64,000 nucleotides of DNA from UBA11403 sp963784615 (lineage in GTDB: Bacteria; Pseudomonadota; Gammaproteobacteria; Legionellales; Legionellaceae), in contig CAWASG010000002.1 in assembly GCA_963784615.1 (NCBI GenBank), positions 186,001 to 250,000 on the forward strand, read 5' to 3'. Positions 1 through 9,028 of this stretch are shown here, piece by piece; the stretch's first letter is position 1; each line of letters opens with the position of its first letter. Under the pieces are notes generated by a model, which saw nothing but the letters and a program-made list of their open reading frames with translations, did no database searches and was not told the origin of the DNA. The position numbers and the translations under genes were made by a program.

Positions 1-105
1 TGATCCACCGAGCCTATAATAATAGTCGGACTCGTTCGGCATGAACGAGTCGGCATAGACGGCAGTTGCCGTTAAAGAAGCGAGGATTAAAGCAATCGAT
101 TTCAT
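1..105 (-). CDS. GI-type conjugation protein, TIGR03755/PFL_4711-like (partial, N-terminus only)
   Basis: Only the first 35 codons lie in the window; the gene runs off the left edge. It begins with a classic Sec signal peptide (MKSIALILASLTATAVYA) and continues toward a YYRLGG motif that I associate with the PFL_4711 family (TIGR03755) of integrating conjugative elements. It starts 9 bp after the stop of the upstream TIGR03756-like gene and is preceded by AGGAGAATATT, so it belongs to the same operon. Position next to the PFL_4710-like gene supports the call. The role in the family is a periplasmic or outer-membrane part of the mating apparatus; this is inference from context. Confidence 0.6.
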   Translation of the reverse strand, partial: MKSIALILASLTATAVYADSFMPNESDYYYRLGGS

Positions 106-114
106 AATATTCTC

Positions 115-1116
115 CTATCGTTTTTGAGGCTTACTGACGTGTGGGCTAGATAATGCTTTCATATACTTGCCTTCATGGGGGATGCAGCCACGGTATTTTC
201 TCCAGACGACAAAGATATAATTGCCATTGCCTTCCTTCTCATCTTCAATGCCAGAATCATTGGCATCGCCCGGTGTGATGTTGCGGTTGATGGGGTATAT
301 TTCCTGCCAAATGACATGGTCTTCTTTGGGGTCATAAATCACATTGGAAACCACGCAGTTTTTACCGCATGTATTACTTGTACTTTTGGTGACGTGCAGG
401 CTGTTACGGTTGGTGACGATGTCGACGGCATGCATTGCTGCGACCATCGATGCGCGAAAACGTGAGGGTTGGGTGACGCGCATGAGACGTGGGATTTCAT
501 GTCCCCATGTGCCAATGTCATGATTGATTAACAAGTGGGGGTGCGTGGCCATATAAGTAATTTCGGCCATTTCGTTTCTATCCATGACGGCATCGGCTTC
601 ACTGAGATAGTAAGGCAGGCCAAATTTTGTTTCCGGAGTATGGGATACATAAGGAATTCGATAAAAAATGGCAGGACTGCCGATGACATCAACAACACGT
701 GTGCGTTCGTCGTTGATGTGCATGTTGGTGGCTTGTCCAGCATCATCGCCAAAGCCTAAGGGAAAGCCCGTCGCCATATTGTAGGTCTTTTGATAGAGCG
801 CGCGGGCGGTTAGGTTTTCATAGAGTGCTCTGGCTTCATACCATGGGTTTTCTTCGGGTTTATTGGAAACAGTGACGATTAAATCGGGTAGGAATTGTTC
901 GACGGATGGAGCCGGTTCGAGTCTTGGCGGAAGTTTTCCAACCGCCCAAGTGCAGGCACCAATCACTTTGTAATGACTGTTACTTAATATCTTGGAAAGA
1001 ACCCGAACGCTCATTTGAAATGTGTTGATGGTGTGTGGTGGCTCAGTGCTTTCATGTTCGGCGTGAAGGTATGAGGCAGTTAAAATCAGAGCTGCGAACG
1101 TCAATTTAATCTTCAT
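115..1116 (-). CDS. GI-type conjugation protein, TIGR03756/PFL_4710-like (TraU-like)
   Basis: This 333-residue protein has an N-terminal signal peptide (residues about 1-19) and several cysteines suited to periplasmic disulphides. Sequence features such as CTWAVGKLPPRLEPAPSVEQ and the conserved order after the VirB4-like ATPase gene match the PFL_4710 family (TIGR03756), whose members resemble TraU of F-type systems. It overlaps the upstream ATPase gene by 11 bp, which suggests translational coupling. It is expected to act in the periplasm in assembly of the mating channel. The family call comes from recognised motifs and gene order; no search was done. Confidence 0.75.
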   Translation of the reverse strand: MKIKLTFAALILTASYLHAEHESTEPPHTINTFQMSVRVLSKILSNSHYKVIGACTWAVGKLPPRLEPAPSVEQFLPDLIVTVSNKPEENPWYEARALYENLTARALYQKTYNMATGFPLGFGDDAGQATNMHINDERTRVVDVIGSPAIFYRIPYVSHTPETKFGLPYYLSEADAVMDRNEMAEITYMATHPHLLINHDIGTWGHEIPRLMRVTQPSRFRASMVAAMHAVDIVTNRNSLHVTKSTSNTCGKNCVVSNVIYDPKEDHVIWQEIYPINRNITPGDANDSGIEDEKEGNGNYIFVVWRKYRGCIPHEGKYMKALSSPHVSKPQKR

Positions 1117-3892
1117 AAAAACAGCCCTCTACATGTTGATTCTGCGCTTTATTCTCCAAACGTTCCGCTACAATTTCCGCAGCTCTGAGGACGTTATGCT
1201 CTTTCTCCAGTGCGTAGCGTTCTGCCTTTTCTGCTTTCTCATTCAACAGCAATGCGAGCACATAACGCGGTGGAATCACACGAAAGAGACCTTGATAACG
1301 AGAGCCTAACAACACGGCCTCGGCATATAGTCCTTTCTGCGAGTCAATATCACGGATGAGAGCTTCTTGCTGCGGGGTGAGTTGTTTGAATTGCTTGATA
1401 TCCGCAAGCTCATTTTCATCAAGACCCAAGGCAATCCATGTTTCAATCAGCGACAGGATTTTCGTAGCTTTAGCCGAGCTCATGTCTGAAATATTCTGAG
1501 TGACAGGTACCAGCCATAACCCCAGTTTGCGAGCGACTTTAGCGATTAAAGTGGCATAGGCAACGATGACATCGATTTCGAACTGCAAATGCGCTTCGTC
1601 GATGATTAAGAAAATAGGGCGCTTGTCGTTCTGTGTGCGTTCGGCCATGGCCATAATGCGTGGCAGTAACGACACCATCACGAGTGCAAGTTTGCCTCGG
1701 TCGTCTTTGATGGCGCTGATATCAATATGAAAAATATCAAAGTCATCTAATGGCTCGGTGGGCACGTTAAAGAATCGGGATTTACTGCTGTTGATGACGT
1801 AGCTTTTGAGTCGATCAGCCATGTCTTGGATCCGGTCTTTTTTACGCGGAACGATTTCAATAGCAAGGCGGCGTTCAAAAGCATGAAGCACGTGCTCGGT
1901 GAGCATTTGAGGGATACCAAGGTTGGCTGAGGTAATGATGGCATCACCCAAGATTTCAACCAGCAGGGTTTCATCGGCCAGGGTAAAGAGTTCTTCTTCA
2001 CGTGGATTGGCTTCGGTGATCATGGTTCGCAGTGCTAACGCCAGTTCGGCTAAATAACTGCGAGATTCTTCGTTGCAGGCCAATTCTTCTGCTGTGGCAG
2101 GTTGGGATTGGTTGTGTTTGAGCTGCGCCAGCTTTTCAGCGAGTTTTGCCGCATTGACTTCTGTCATGTTTTCGCTGATTTCGGGGATGGCTTTGTAAGC
2201 ATCACAGAATGGATTTAAGGGAACGGCTTTGTCTTTTTGATTAGAGAGCAGCAGTTGACTGGTTTTCTTGCCATGCGCTTTGCAGTGGGTGAGCAATCGG
2301 TCAAATGAATTCCCCATTTCAAACAGCACGATTCTGGCGTTTTTAACCGCCATCAATGAATTAATCATCCAGCCGATGAGAACGGATTTCCCACCGCCTG
2401 AATTTGCAAATAACGCCAAATGGGAGTTCTGGCTGATAAAGTCGTTGTGCAGTAAATCGAATAATACGGGTTCACCGAGCCGATTAAAAAAGGTAAAGCA
2501 GGGCAGGTGTCGTGCGCCTTGGTTTCGACCATAAACAGGCAAGAGTGCTGCTAATTCTGAGGCAAACATTAATCGGTCAAAGCGTAAATATTGACGCGCA
2601 AACGTCGGCATAAAGTTAAATGGCAGCGCATTTAAATAACTGTTTAGGGGGTGGAGGTCATAGTGCGAAGCAATCAACGGCATTTTGGCTTCATAGAATA
2701 AGTCTTTCAAAGCTTTTTCAATTGCTACGGCGTGTTCATCAGATTCTGCGCGGTAATAGACGGCTTGATTCACCCAAAACAGGCGATTACCCGTAGCCAG
2801 TTCATCACGCGCAGTCTTGATGTCATCCCGAACTTGCTGCGGTTTGAGGCTCGTGCCAATAATCCCTTTTTCAAGGCGCAGGAGATGTGCATCGAGCGCT
2901 TCATCGTTACTGAATGTGACTTGAATAGTGTACAGTGCACCTTCGGGCAATTTATCTAACAGAGCATAACGGTGTTTCGGGTTGGCTTGCGGACGTTCGC
3001 GTGACAACAGACCAATCTCCGGCGATTCTTTCAGACCGTCGACGTACAAGACGCGGTGTTTTAATCCATCAAACACAAAACCTTTTTCGTCACTTGAAGG
3101 CGGCGTGAAAAAGATGTTTTGGTTTAAATTAAATCCCGCAGGTTGCAGGTCTTTAGGGTAGGGGAATTGCGTCAATAACGTTTCGACTTGACCATTAGTC
3201 ATGGCAGGATTTGGATTAAACCAGCGAACCCACCATTGATAATAATCTTTTCCAGTCAGTCTCTTGAGTTCCAAGCCCGGTGATTTGAGTTTGCTCCCAA
3301 TCTGGCCGATGACGTCTTGATGCTCGGCAAAGGCTTTCTCGCGTGTGGTTTCCAGTTGTTGGTAACGACGATAAAACAACACGCGAACACGCCGTCTTCT
3401 TCCGCGAAAGGGTGCGTCGGTTTTTGGATCTAAAAACAATCCTTCTGGCCGGGTCATTTTCGTGAATAAATCATCGAGACGTGCGAGATAATCTTGCGTA
3501 AACGGCGTTTCAGCAATTACGGGTTCGATGTCTTGGGCGATATGGTTGAGTACGGGTTTTAGCGAGTAATCATCATTGACGTAGAGTTGCATTACCCATG
3601 GATCTTCTCGGTGCAAGGGCACAACAGTCGCAAATGTATCGCGAATTTTTCCAAACACTGCTTCCAGATGATCAGGCGATGCGGCTTCTGCCGGAATACT
3701 CGCGAGTTCAAAACCTGATCCAAGGCTTACGCCATCCGATAGTAAAAACACATGATGTTCATCGCAAAAATCGACTACGGATAAATGATCAGGTAGCGAG
3801 GGATTGCGATCGGCATAACCTGCTTTAACACTTGTTTCTTTCACGGCGTTGGGATTGACCGCGCCTAATAACCAATTAAATACCTGTTTCAT
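1106..3892 (-). CDS. Conjugative transfer ATPase, VirB4/TraC-like (TIGR03744, PFL_4706 family)
   Basis: A 928-residue cytoplasmic ATPase that powers the type IV secretion channel. A Walker A motif (FANSGGGKS) is at about residues 497-505 and a Walker B/DEAH motif (FLIIDEAH) at about 761-768. The length and the order of neighbours match the PFL_4706 family (TIGR03744) of GI-type conjugation systems. The RAFT-like tail region contains VTQN, typical of VirB4/TraC motor domains. It lies 10 bp after the lipoprotein gene and overlaps the next gene by 11 bp, so it is a central cistron of the conjugation operon. Confidence is high for VirB4-like ATPase and somewhat lower for the exact subfamily. Confidence 0.9.
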   Translation of the reverse strand: MKQVFNWLLGAVNPNAVKETSVKAGYADRNPSLPDHLSVVDFCDEHHVFLLSDGVSLGSGFELASIPAEAASPDHLEAVFGKIRDTFATVVPLHREDPWVMQLYVNDDYSLKPVLNHIAQDIEPVIAETPFTQDYLARLDDLFTKMTRPEGLFLDPKTDAPFRGRRRRVRVLFYRRYQQLETTREKAFAEHQDVIGQIGSKLKSPGLELKRLTGKDYYQWWVRWFNPNPAMTNGQVETLLTQFPYPKDLQPAGFNLNQNIFFTPPSSDEKGFVFDGLKHRVLYVDGLKESPEIGLLSRERPQANPKHRYALLDKLPEGALYTIQVTFSNDEALDAHLLRLEKGIIGTSLKPQQVRDDIKTARDELATGNRLFWVNQAVYYRAESDEHAVAIEKALKDLFYEAKMPLIASHYDLHPLNSYLNALPFNFMPTFARQYLRFDRLMFASELAALLPVYGRNQGARHLPCFTFFNRLGEPVLFDLLHNDFISQNSHLALFANSGGGKSVLIGWMINSLMAVKNARIVLFEMGNSFDRLLTHCKAHGKKTSQLLLSNQKDKAVPLNPFCDAYKAIPEISENMTEVNAAKLAEKLAQLKHNQSQPATAEELACNEESRSYLAELALALRTMITEANPREEELFTLADETLLVEILGDAIITSANLGIPQMLTEHVLHAFERRLAIEIVPRKKDRIQDMADRLKSYVINSSKSRFFNVPTEPLDDFDIFHIDISAIKDDRGKLALVMVSLLPRIMAMAERTQNDKRPIFLIIDEAHLQFEIDVIVAYATLIAKVARKLGLWLVPVTQNISDMSSAKATKILSLIETWIALGLDENELADIKQFKQLTPQQEALIRDIDSQKGLYAEAVLLGSRYQGLFRVIPPRYVLALLLNEKAEKAERYALEKEHNVLRAAEIVAERLENKAQNQHVEGCFYED

Positions 3893-3902
3893 GCGTTACC
3901 CC

Positions 3903-4289
3903 TTAGTAAAGCTCAGATGCCAGCGCAAACTGGTTTTGTTTGTAGAGAAAAAATCCTGTCGAATAGCCGGGTTTAAGAAGTTGCTCATCTCCAATTAACG
4001 CCACATGTGGAAAGACATAAATGGGGATCTGCGGGTTATCCAACGGCTTAAATAGTTGGTTAACCTCATTACTTGCATCACGTGTATAGCCTTCATAATT
4101 GACGTGCTTTTGAGGAAGTTTCACCGACCAACGTTGCACCGGTTCCCCCATGCTTTGCTGATAAATCTGGCTGACGGTTAAACCGCCCTCGGGAATGGTG
4201 CCGGATGAAACTGCTGAAGTAGTGCAGGCCGTTAACATCAGCGCGCTACTTAAGGCTAAAATCGTGTGTATGCTGCTGTGAGTTGCCAT
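3903..4289 (-). CDS. Conjugative transfer region lipoprotein (TIGR03751-like)
   Basis: A 128-residue protein with a lipoprotein signal peptide: a hydrophobic segment ending in the lipobox LMLTAC, so the mature protein should be lipidated at Cys22. Its position between the TraB-like and VirB4-like genes is that of the TIGR03751 lipoprotein in GI-type conjugation clusters, which is taken to be the VirB7-like envelope component. The start overlaps the end of the preceding gene by 44 bp, a long overlap, but no later start keeps the signal peptide. The motif GGLTVSQIYQQSMGEPVQRW fits the family as I remember it. Confidence 0.8.
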   Translation of the reverse strand: MATHSSIHTILALSSALMLTACTTSAVSSGTIPEGGLTVSQIYQQSMGEPVQRWSVKLPQKHVNYEGYTRDASNEVNQLFKPLDNPQIPIYVFPHVALIGDEQLLKPGYSTGFFLYKQNQFALASELY

Positions 4290-5511
4290 AATCTAATAGT
4301 CTCCCGTTCTGTTCTTTATCAAGGTTGATAGTTTGGGTTAAATGAAACGACACATGGTTGGGGCGGTTGCCAACGCTTGCAGGTACAAACACCATGTCAA
4401 AGCTGCCTTGGATACGTTTTTCCAGCCAATCTGCGGCTTTCACTGAACCTTGCGCCAGTGCACCGCCTAGCGCATATTTTCCAAATGATCCTGTAGGTGA
4501 AGTGGTTGATCCTTCAGGGCCGGACATAACCGTTGTTTGCCATTGAGAAATCGCAGCGCCCACGCCTTGCACCCCGCCTGCTGCCATCATGGCGGTTAAG
4601 ACTTGTGGCGCATTGGTGAAGTATTTCCCTTTGATGCACGGGTTGCCGTAAGGCGTGGTGAGATAGCCAAGACTGTCGTTGTTGACAAGTTCTGCCGTAC
4701 CATTCATTTGCTCTTTACCGACGGTGACAAAATGGCCGTCATCAAAGACAAAGAGGGCAGACGTTGCATAAGCGCGCACGCAGCTGATGTTATCGAGAAA
4801 GGAACCAACACCAATCGCATAGCCATTGATTTTCATCCCGGAGATATTCGGAGGTAGCGGTATACCATTGGCCGCCATTAAATCACCGCGACTGATAACG
4901 GCGGAGAAAGGGAATAGAGGCTGCATGAGTTTGCCTTCACTCGGGACTTCACCAATCAAGGCAGAAAGTAGTGTCGTGTGACCTAAATCAGAACCTGCGG
5001 GGATGGTGTAGTAGGGGATAGTTTTGGGCTTTTCGACGCTTGATTTTGGTAACGCTACAATTGGGTTGGCCTTGAGGCGCTCCCAGTAGGCTTGCTCTGT
5101 AGCATTGTTTTCTTGTTTCATGAGCAGCTTGTCAATGTCATGAATGCCGCTGTCTGTAGGTGTGTTTGAAGTATTGAAGACATCACTTTCCCCTCGGGAT
5201 GCTTTGAGTTGGTTTATTTCATCCTTCAATGTACGAATGTCATTGGTCAGCTCAGGATTTGCTTCAGGGATAACAGGACTCTCTTTATCTGGGCGTTGCT
5301 TTTCGAGATGCTCCAGCTTTTGTTCAGTTTCCTGAAGACGAGCCGCAACATCGCGAATATTGTCATTGAATTGACTGGCAATGGCTTCATTCAGATTATT
5401 AGGATCACGCACAGGCTCGGCAGGTGGACGTTCGCCGTGATTCATCAACACCAACACCACAACACAGATCACCGCGCCACTTAATACTTTCAATCCAGTA
5501 TTTTTCTTCAT
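4246..5511 (-). CDS. Conjugation scaffold protein, TraB/VirB10-like (TIGR03752, PFL_4705 family)
   Basis: This 421-residue protein has an N-terminal transmembrane anchor (about residues 7-23), a coiled-coil-rich stretch (about 50-110, many Glu/Lys/Leu repeats), and a C-terminal TraB/VirB10-like periplasmic domain (about 165-400) containing PAGSDLGHTTLLSALIGEVP. Such proteins span the envelope and link the inner-membrane ATPases to the outer-membrane core. The start overlaps the previous gene's stop by four bases. Length and position fit the PFL_4705 family. The subfamily is assigned from motifs and gene order. Confidence 0.85.
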   Translation of the reverse strand: MKKNTGLKVLSGAVICVVVLVLMNHGERPPAEPVRDPNNLNEAIASQFNDNIRDVAARLQETEQKLEHLEKQRPDKESPVIPEANPELTNDIRTLKDEINQLKASRGESDVFNTSNTPTDSGIHDIDKLLMKQENNATEQAYWERLKANPIVALPKSSVEKPKTIPYYTIPAGSDLGHTTLLSALIGEVPSEGKLMQPLFPFSAVISRGDLMAANGIPLPPNISGMKINGYAIGVGSFLDNISCVRAYATSALFVFDDGHFVTVGKEQMNGTAELVNNDSLGYLTTPYGNPCIKGKYFTNAPQVLTAMMAAGGVQGVGAAISQWQTTVMSGPEGSTTSPTGSFGKYALGGALAQGSVKAADWLEKRIQGSFDMVFVPASVGNRPNHVSFHLTQTINLDKEQNGRLLDYGNSQQHTHDFSLK

Positions 5512-6287
5512 CGTACAAACTCCCGACTGGCTTGCATGGCTTCATTGAAAGGTCTATCGGATACGAGAAATACCGTACTGGTATCTTCATTCCCTCGTCC
5601 TGCCAGGGTGTTTGTTGGATAAAAGGCTGCTGTCTGCCAATTGCCGATGATGTGACGCGGATCGAGAATCACCTCTTGCTTGAGCTGATTTTTAAGCTCA
5701 ACTGCTGTCACGTAAAAATCACCACCATGCCATGATGCGAGTGGATGCGCGCTGATACTTGCGCCATATACCAAATGAATGTCACGGCGAGTTTGCATTG
5801 GGGTTCGACTGACACCTTCAGGCATGACCAACAACCGATCAGGTGCATAAAGGGATTGAATCGCGAAACGGGTTAAGGTTATGGCATTGAGATCGAGATT
5901 GTTTTTGTTGTCTTGTGAGGCTTGTTGCGGTGCATCTACTTTTTCGAGGAGCACTTCAACTGGATCAACCGCGTTGATTTTATCATCGGCAGTCAATGAC
6001 AAAATCATCACTTCACCTTGCGGCATCAACTGAATTAACAGACGCTTATTGCTGAATGTTTCCTTGGCCTTTAAATACAACGCATCCTGAACCTTCAACA
6101 CCGATATTTTATCGCCAGCTTCACTTTCAACAACTTGAATGGCTTGAGGAAAGCGCACCAACCGTTCTTGATTCAGCGACAGATTCAAATGAATCGGCGT
6201 TTTATCCCACACGACATGTTCTGTGTTGGCAGCAAACAACTGACTGCCCATAAGTGATAGCATTAAAAACCATTTAATTCGCTTCAT
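5508..6287 (-). CDS. Conjugation protein, TIGR03749/PFL_4704-like (TraK-like)
   Basis: The best start is the ATG at 6287, which follows a strong GGAGG ribosome-binding site and gives a 259-residue protein with a signal peptide ending near QLFAANTEH. An upstream in-frame start exists but lacks a signal peptide and lies inside the preceding gene. The protein is mostly predicted beta-strand and sits in the slot of the PFL_4704 family (TIGR03749), which resembles TraK/VirB9 core-channel proteins. It overlaps its upstream neighbour by 14 bp and its downstream one by 4 bp. The exact structural role is inferred from gene order. Confidence 0.8.
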   Translation of the reverse strand: MKRIKWFLMLSLMGSQLFAANTEHVVWDKTPIHLNLSLNQERLVRFPQAIQVVESEAGDKISVLKVQDALYLKAKETFSNKRLLIQLMPQGEVMILSLTADDKINAVDPVEVLLEKVDAPQQASQDNKNNLDLNAITLTRFAIQSLYAPDRLLVMPEGVSRTPMQTRRDIHLVYGASISAHPLASWHGGDFYVTAVELKNQLKQEVILDPRHIIGNWQTAAFYPTNTLAGRGNEDTSTVFLVSDRPFNEAMQASREFVR

Positions 6288-6933
6288 GTTTTTCCTCCAA
6301 AGGCGTTGCGAGTAAGTCTTGCACCAGTTGCTCAGGTGAGTTGTAGCCATCCAGAGCTAATTGAAAGGGATTTTGCAGGCGGGAAATCGTCACTTTGACC
6401 ACGCGCACATGGTAATCAACGACTTTGTCCGCAATCACCATCTTGCTTTCGTCTTTTAAACGTTGGGTAATGCGCATTACGACATGAACATCCCATGCGT
6501 TGTGGCCAGCCGGTTTAATGTCATCAGCACTCATAAACTGATATAAGCTTGCGATCTGCATTCGATTAAAGAGCTGTGTGTCTTTGTAAGCCGCCAGTGT
6601 TTTTTCCATCAATTGCTGATGACGTGGGGTGAAGTAATAGCGATAAGCAGTGAGGTTTTTGGAAAACTCACGACTGCCTGATTTTGACCATGTGTTCAGA
6701 GAAGGTAGTAGGGTTGCGACAAAGCCTTGAACGTATTCATTGGGCACATCGCCTTCCTTAAGTAAACCGCCATTGGCAGCCATGCTCGGCGTGAGCCAGA
6801 ATTCATAACGGCTAGGCATCGTCGATAAGGTGAAGATGAGTCCAAAAACAATAACAACCATAGTGAGGATGACCGCCAACAACACTCGGTTTAACTGATT
6901 AAGTCGATCGATTTTGTTCCAATAATGAAACAT
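6274..6933 (-). CDS. Conjugation protein, TIGR03746/PFL_4703-like (TraE/VirB8-like)
   Basis: A 219-residue protein with one N-terminal transmembrane helix (about residues 16-36) and a periplasmic domain. The motif NEYVQGFVATLLPSLNTW and the position upstream of the TraK-like gene match the PFL_4703 family (TIGR03746). VirB8/TraE-type proteins help nucleate the inner-membrane complex. The gene lies 1 bp after the preceding one and overlaps the next by 14 bp, so it is tightly coupled within the operon. I recognise the family from layout and topology, not from a search. Confidence 0.8.
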   Translation of the reverse strand: MFHYWNKIDRLNQLNRVLLAVILTMVVIVFGLIFTLSTMPSRYEFWLTPSMAANGGLLKEGDVPNEYVQGFVATLLPSLNTWSKSGSREFSKNLTAYRYYFTPRHQQLMEKTLAAYKDTQLFNRMQIASLYQFMSADDIKPAGHNAWDVHVVMRITQRLKDESKMVIADKVVDYHVRVVKVTISRLQNPFQLALDGYNSPEQLVQDLLATPLEEKHEAN

Positions 6934-6934
6934 G

Positions 6935-7288
6935 CTATTTACTCCTGATTTTTGATTTCTGCCAAAGCCCGATGTGATGGAGATACGGCGATTGCTTGAG
7001 CCCCCAGCGGACTAACAACAACAGCGTTTTTTTCATCAAATACCCATGTGGTTTCCCGGCCTTAATGCGAGCAATACGCTTGGGACAGGTCGTAATCGAC
7101 ACCACAAAGCCCACCAGAAACCCCACACAACCAAACGCCACAGGGAAACCGATGAATGCCCCAATCACGATAAAGATCAGGGCAGTCAATGGCGTGAAGA
7201 CCAGCACAATCCAAAAAAGCTCACGCAGGCTAAGACCTTTGTAGGCTTCATAGTCATGTGACAGGTGTCTGGAAGAGGGGCGATTCAT
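6935..7288 (-). CDS. Conjugative transfer region membrane protein (TIGR03750-like, TraL-like)
   Basis: A 117-residue protein with two closely spaced hydrophobic helices (about residues 28-70) separated by a short loop, and a basic C-terminal tail. This topology, the size, and the SLRELFWI segment ahead of the helices match TIGR03750, a TraL-like inner-membrane protein of GI-type conjugation systems. It lies between the pilin-like TIGR03745 gene and the TraE-like gene, the usual order. It is expected to sit in the inner membrane beside the VirB4-like ATPase. Confidence 0.75.
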   Translation of the reverse strand: MNRPSSRHLSHDYEAYKGLSLRELFWIVLVFTPLTALIFIVIGAFIGFPVAFGCVGFLVGFVVSITTCPKRIARIKAGKPHGYLMKKTLLLLVRWGLKQSPYLHHIGLWQKSKIRSK

Positions 7289-7298
7289 GGCAATACCT

Positions 7299-7673
7299 CT
7301 AAATTTTGAACTTGGTTATCATGGCGTAACCGACATAACCGGCGACAATACTGATGGTGAGATAAGTAATCCCCATCACCGCGAACGTTCCAAACGCAAC
7401 CATCGATCCGTCGTTTTTCTTTGACTCCTCAATGCCATGCTGAATCGTCGAGATAAACTTGATGAAACTCATGACGGCGGCAATAAACATCAATAATCCA
7501 AGACCTTGTTTCACATAAGTCCCGGCCACTGACATCATGCTTTTGTTCCCATCGCCGATGTTGTCGGCATCCGAAATCTTCGGAAACCAGCTGTCCGCGA
7601 ACAGCGCTGGCGCGTAATTCAGACCCATGAGACAAACTCCCACGCGTCGCCCCAATTGTTTTAACTTCTGCAT
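7299..7673 (-). CDS. Integrating conjugative element membrane protein, TIGR03745/PFL_4702-like (pilin-like)
   Basis: A 124-residue protein with an N-terminal signal-like helix (cleavage likely near ALFA, residue 26) and two further hydrophobic helices (about 53-72 and 92-118), the layout of VirB2-type pilins. Position and size match the PFL_4702 family (TIGR03745). It is likely the pilus subunit or a pilin-like channel protein. It follows the TIGR03758-like gene by 2 bp. Function as the pilin itself is an inference from topology and order. Confidence 0.75.
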   Translation of the reverse strand: MQKLKQLGRRVGVCLMGLNYAPALFADSWFPKISDADNIGDGNKSMMSVAGTYVKQGLGLLMFIAAVMSFIKFISTIQHGIEESKKNDGSMVAFGTFAVMGITYLTISIVAGYVGYAMITKFKI

Positions 7674-7675
7674 AA

Positions 7676-7939
7676 CTAACTCCCCTTAACGATCAAACAA
7701 AGAATGAACAAACAAAAACCAATCACAATACGAATCAGTCGAGAACCCATGCGGATTAAAAAACCTTCCTGCTCACGTTCATCACTGCCCATAAAGTGAT
7801 TGATGGACCACATCACCGCGATAATCACCAAGATAATGGCGACAAAGCGAATACTGCTTGAATAGGTTTTGACAGAAACGCCACCAGCAGCCTGGCTAAA
7901 ACTTGTAGCGAACATCTTGGCGATTTCAGTCTTACCCAT
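7676..7939 (-). CDS. Integrating conjugative element protein, TIGR03758/PFL_4701-like
   Basis: An 87-residue protein with two hydrophobic helices (about residues 28-47 and 67-84). Size, topology, and placement just ahead of the TIGR03745 pilin-like gene match the PFL_4701 family (TIGR03758) of GI-type conjugation clusters. Its molecular role is not established; a small inner-membrane or pilin-like part is plausible. Spacing of 2 bp to both neighbours shows strong operon packing. Confidence 0.7.
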   Translation of the reverse strand: MGKTEIAKMFATSFSQAAGGVSVKTYSSSIRFVAIILVIIAVMWSINHFMGSDEREQEGFLIRMGSRLIRIVIGFCLFILCLIVKGS

Positions 7940-7941
7940 TG

Positions 7942-8274
7942 CTACTTACCTATAAAATCGAGCGCTAATGGCTGAATGGTTTTCGGGGCAATCACTGGCT
8001 TGTTGATGTAATCAATCAAGGCGTTGCGAATGCTTAACAGATCATCCCGTAGACCTTCGTGTGGGTTGCCGTCGGCACCTTCGAATGCGTCGATGTGAAG
8101 GGTGATGCGCGCGTTGGGTTCAAGCTCGGTTTTGGCATCATCTAATAACGGCATGATGGCGTTGAGTTGATTGATAACCCGGACTAGCGTTTGATTGAGG
8201 GCTTCGTCACTGGCGTGGGTGGTGAAGCTTGTGAGTGTTATCATTAATAGTAGAAAAATTCGTTTCATTGCCAA
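7942..8274 (-). CDS. RAQPRD-family integrating conjugative element protein (TIGR01690-like)
   Basis: A 110-residue secreted protein: a signal peptide (about residues 1-21, ending THA) followed by a helical domain in which ITLHIDAFEGADGNPHEGLR is followed by DDLLSIRNALIDYIN. This arrangement and its placement before the TIGR03758 gene are typical of the RAQPRD family (TIGR01690), although a literal RAQPRD string is not present. The start could also be the second ATG, two codons later. The role in conjugation is unknown; periplasmic location is inferred from the signal peptide. Confidence 0.65.
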   Translation of the reverse strand: MAMKRIFLLLMITLTSFTTHASDEALNQTLVRVINQLNAIMPLLDDAKTELEPNARITLHIDAFEGADGNPHEGLRDDLLSIRNALIDYINKPVIAPKTIQPLALDFIGK

Positions 8275-8329
8275 TACTCCTTAAATCTGGTGTGGTTGTT
8301 GGGCTTCGGCTTACCAGCCTCAATCCAAC

Positions 8330-9028
8330 CTACAAATACTTCTTAAACCGACTTGCCGTGACAGATACCATCACGCTTAACAACACACTCACCGGCACCA
8401 ACATCAGCGCAGGCGTAATACTTACTGGAATCGCAAGCCATAAACCTAACAACACAATCAACCCACGTTTAAACAAACGATTCAGCTGATGGAACACATA
8501 AGACGATTCACGACCCAACGATGCTGTACGAATAGCACGCTGATTCAGCCCATCTATAAGACCCGCCGTCATCGCCAATAAAAATAAAGGAAACGCTGCC
8601 ATTAAAATCGTGAGCTTGATGAGCATGACGTGCCAGGTCATCCCAACGAGCATCCAAACCTGCTTGGCAACACGGAGCGTCTCATCAGTGATGCGGTTCA
8701 GTTCGGTCGTCGCAATGAATTGGCTATCAGGAAGCACGCGACGAATAGAGTGATTCATCTCAGATACCTTGTTCAAAAAACCTTCCGTCGGCAGCTTCAG
8801 CAATACAGCGTTCAATCGCTCGGCAATCGATGCATCATTAAACTGAACAATCGCGGCACGCTGTTGGTTCGATAATTGATATAGCTGTTGAAAGGCTTCT
8901 TCAAAACCAAAACGCACCCATAACGACATCGTCCAGCAAAACAAAATCAACCAACCAAGCCAGACAACCACAAAAACATTGAAGAACAATTTTTTGGAGT
9001 ATTGGCGTGTTTGAGACTTCACTGCCAT
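8330..9028 (-). CDS. Integrating conjugative element membrane protein, TIGR03747/PFL_4697-like
   Basis: A 232-residue integral membrane protein with about four hydrophobic segments (about 14-38, 126-160, 188-205, 206-225). The aromatic-rich first helix and its gene position match PFL_4697 (TIGR03747). It overlaps the upstream gene by 10 bp. Between its stop and the next gene (8274) lies a 55-bp gap that contains a degenerate repeat-like sequence. The function within the mating apparatus is not known; location in the inner membrane is a direct inference from hydrophobicity. Confidence 0.75.
   Translation of the reverse strand: MAVKSQTRQYSKKLFFNVFVVVWLGWLILFCWTMSLWVRFGFEEAFQQLYQLSNQQRAAIVQFNDASIAERLNAVLLKLPTEGFLNKVSEMNHSIRRVLPDSQFIATTELNRITDETLRVAKQVWMLVGMTWHVMLIKLTILMAAFPLFLLAMTAGLIDGLNQRAIRTASLGRESSYVFHQLNRLFKRGLIVLLGLWLAIPVSITPALMLVPVSVLLSVMVSVTASRFKKYL

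Noticed and set aside
8293..8334. A further copy of the GAGCGAGAGCGAAG repeat
   Set aside because: Only part of the unit matches (TTGGGCTTCGGCTT and CCAACCTAC), so common origin is uncertain.
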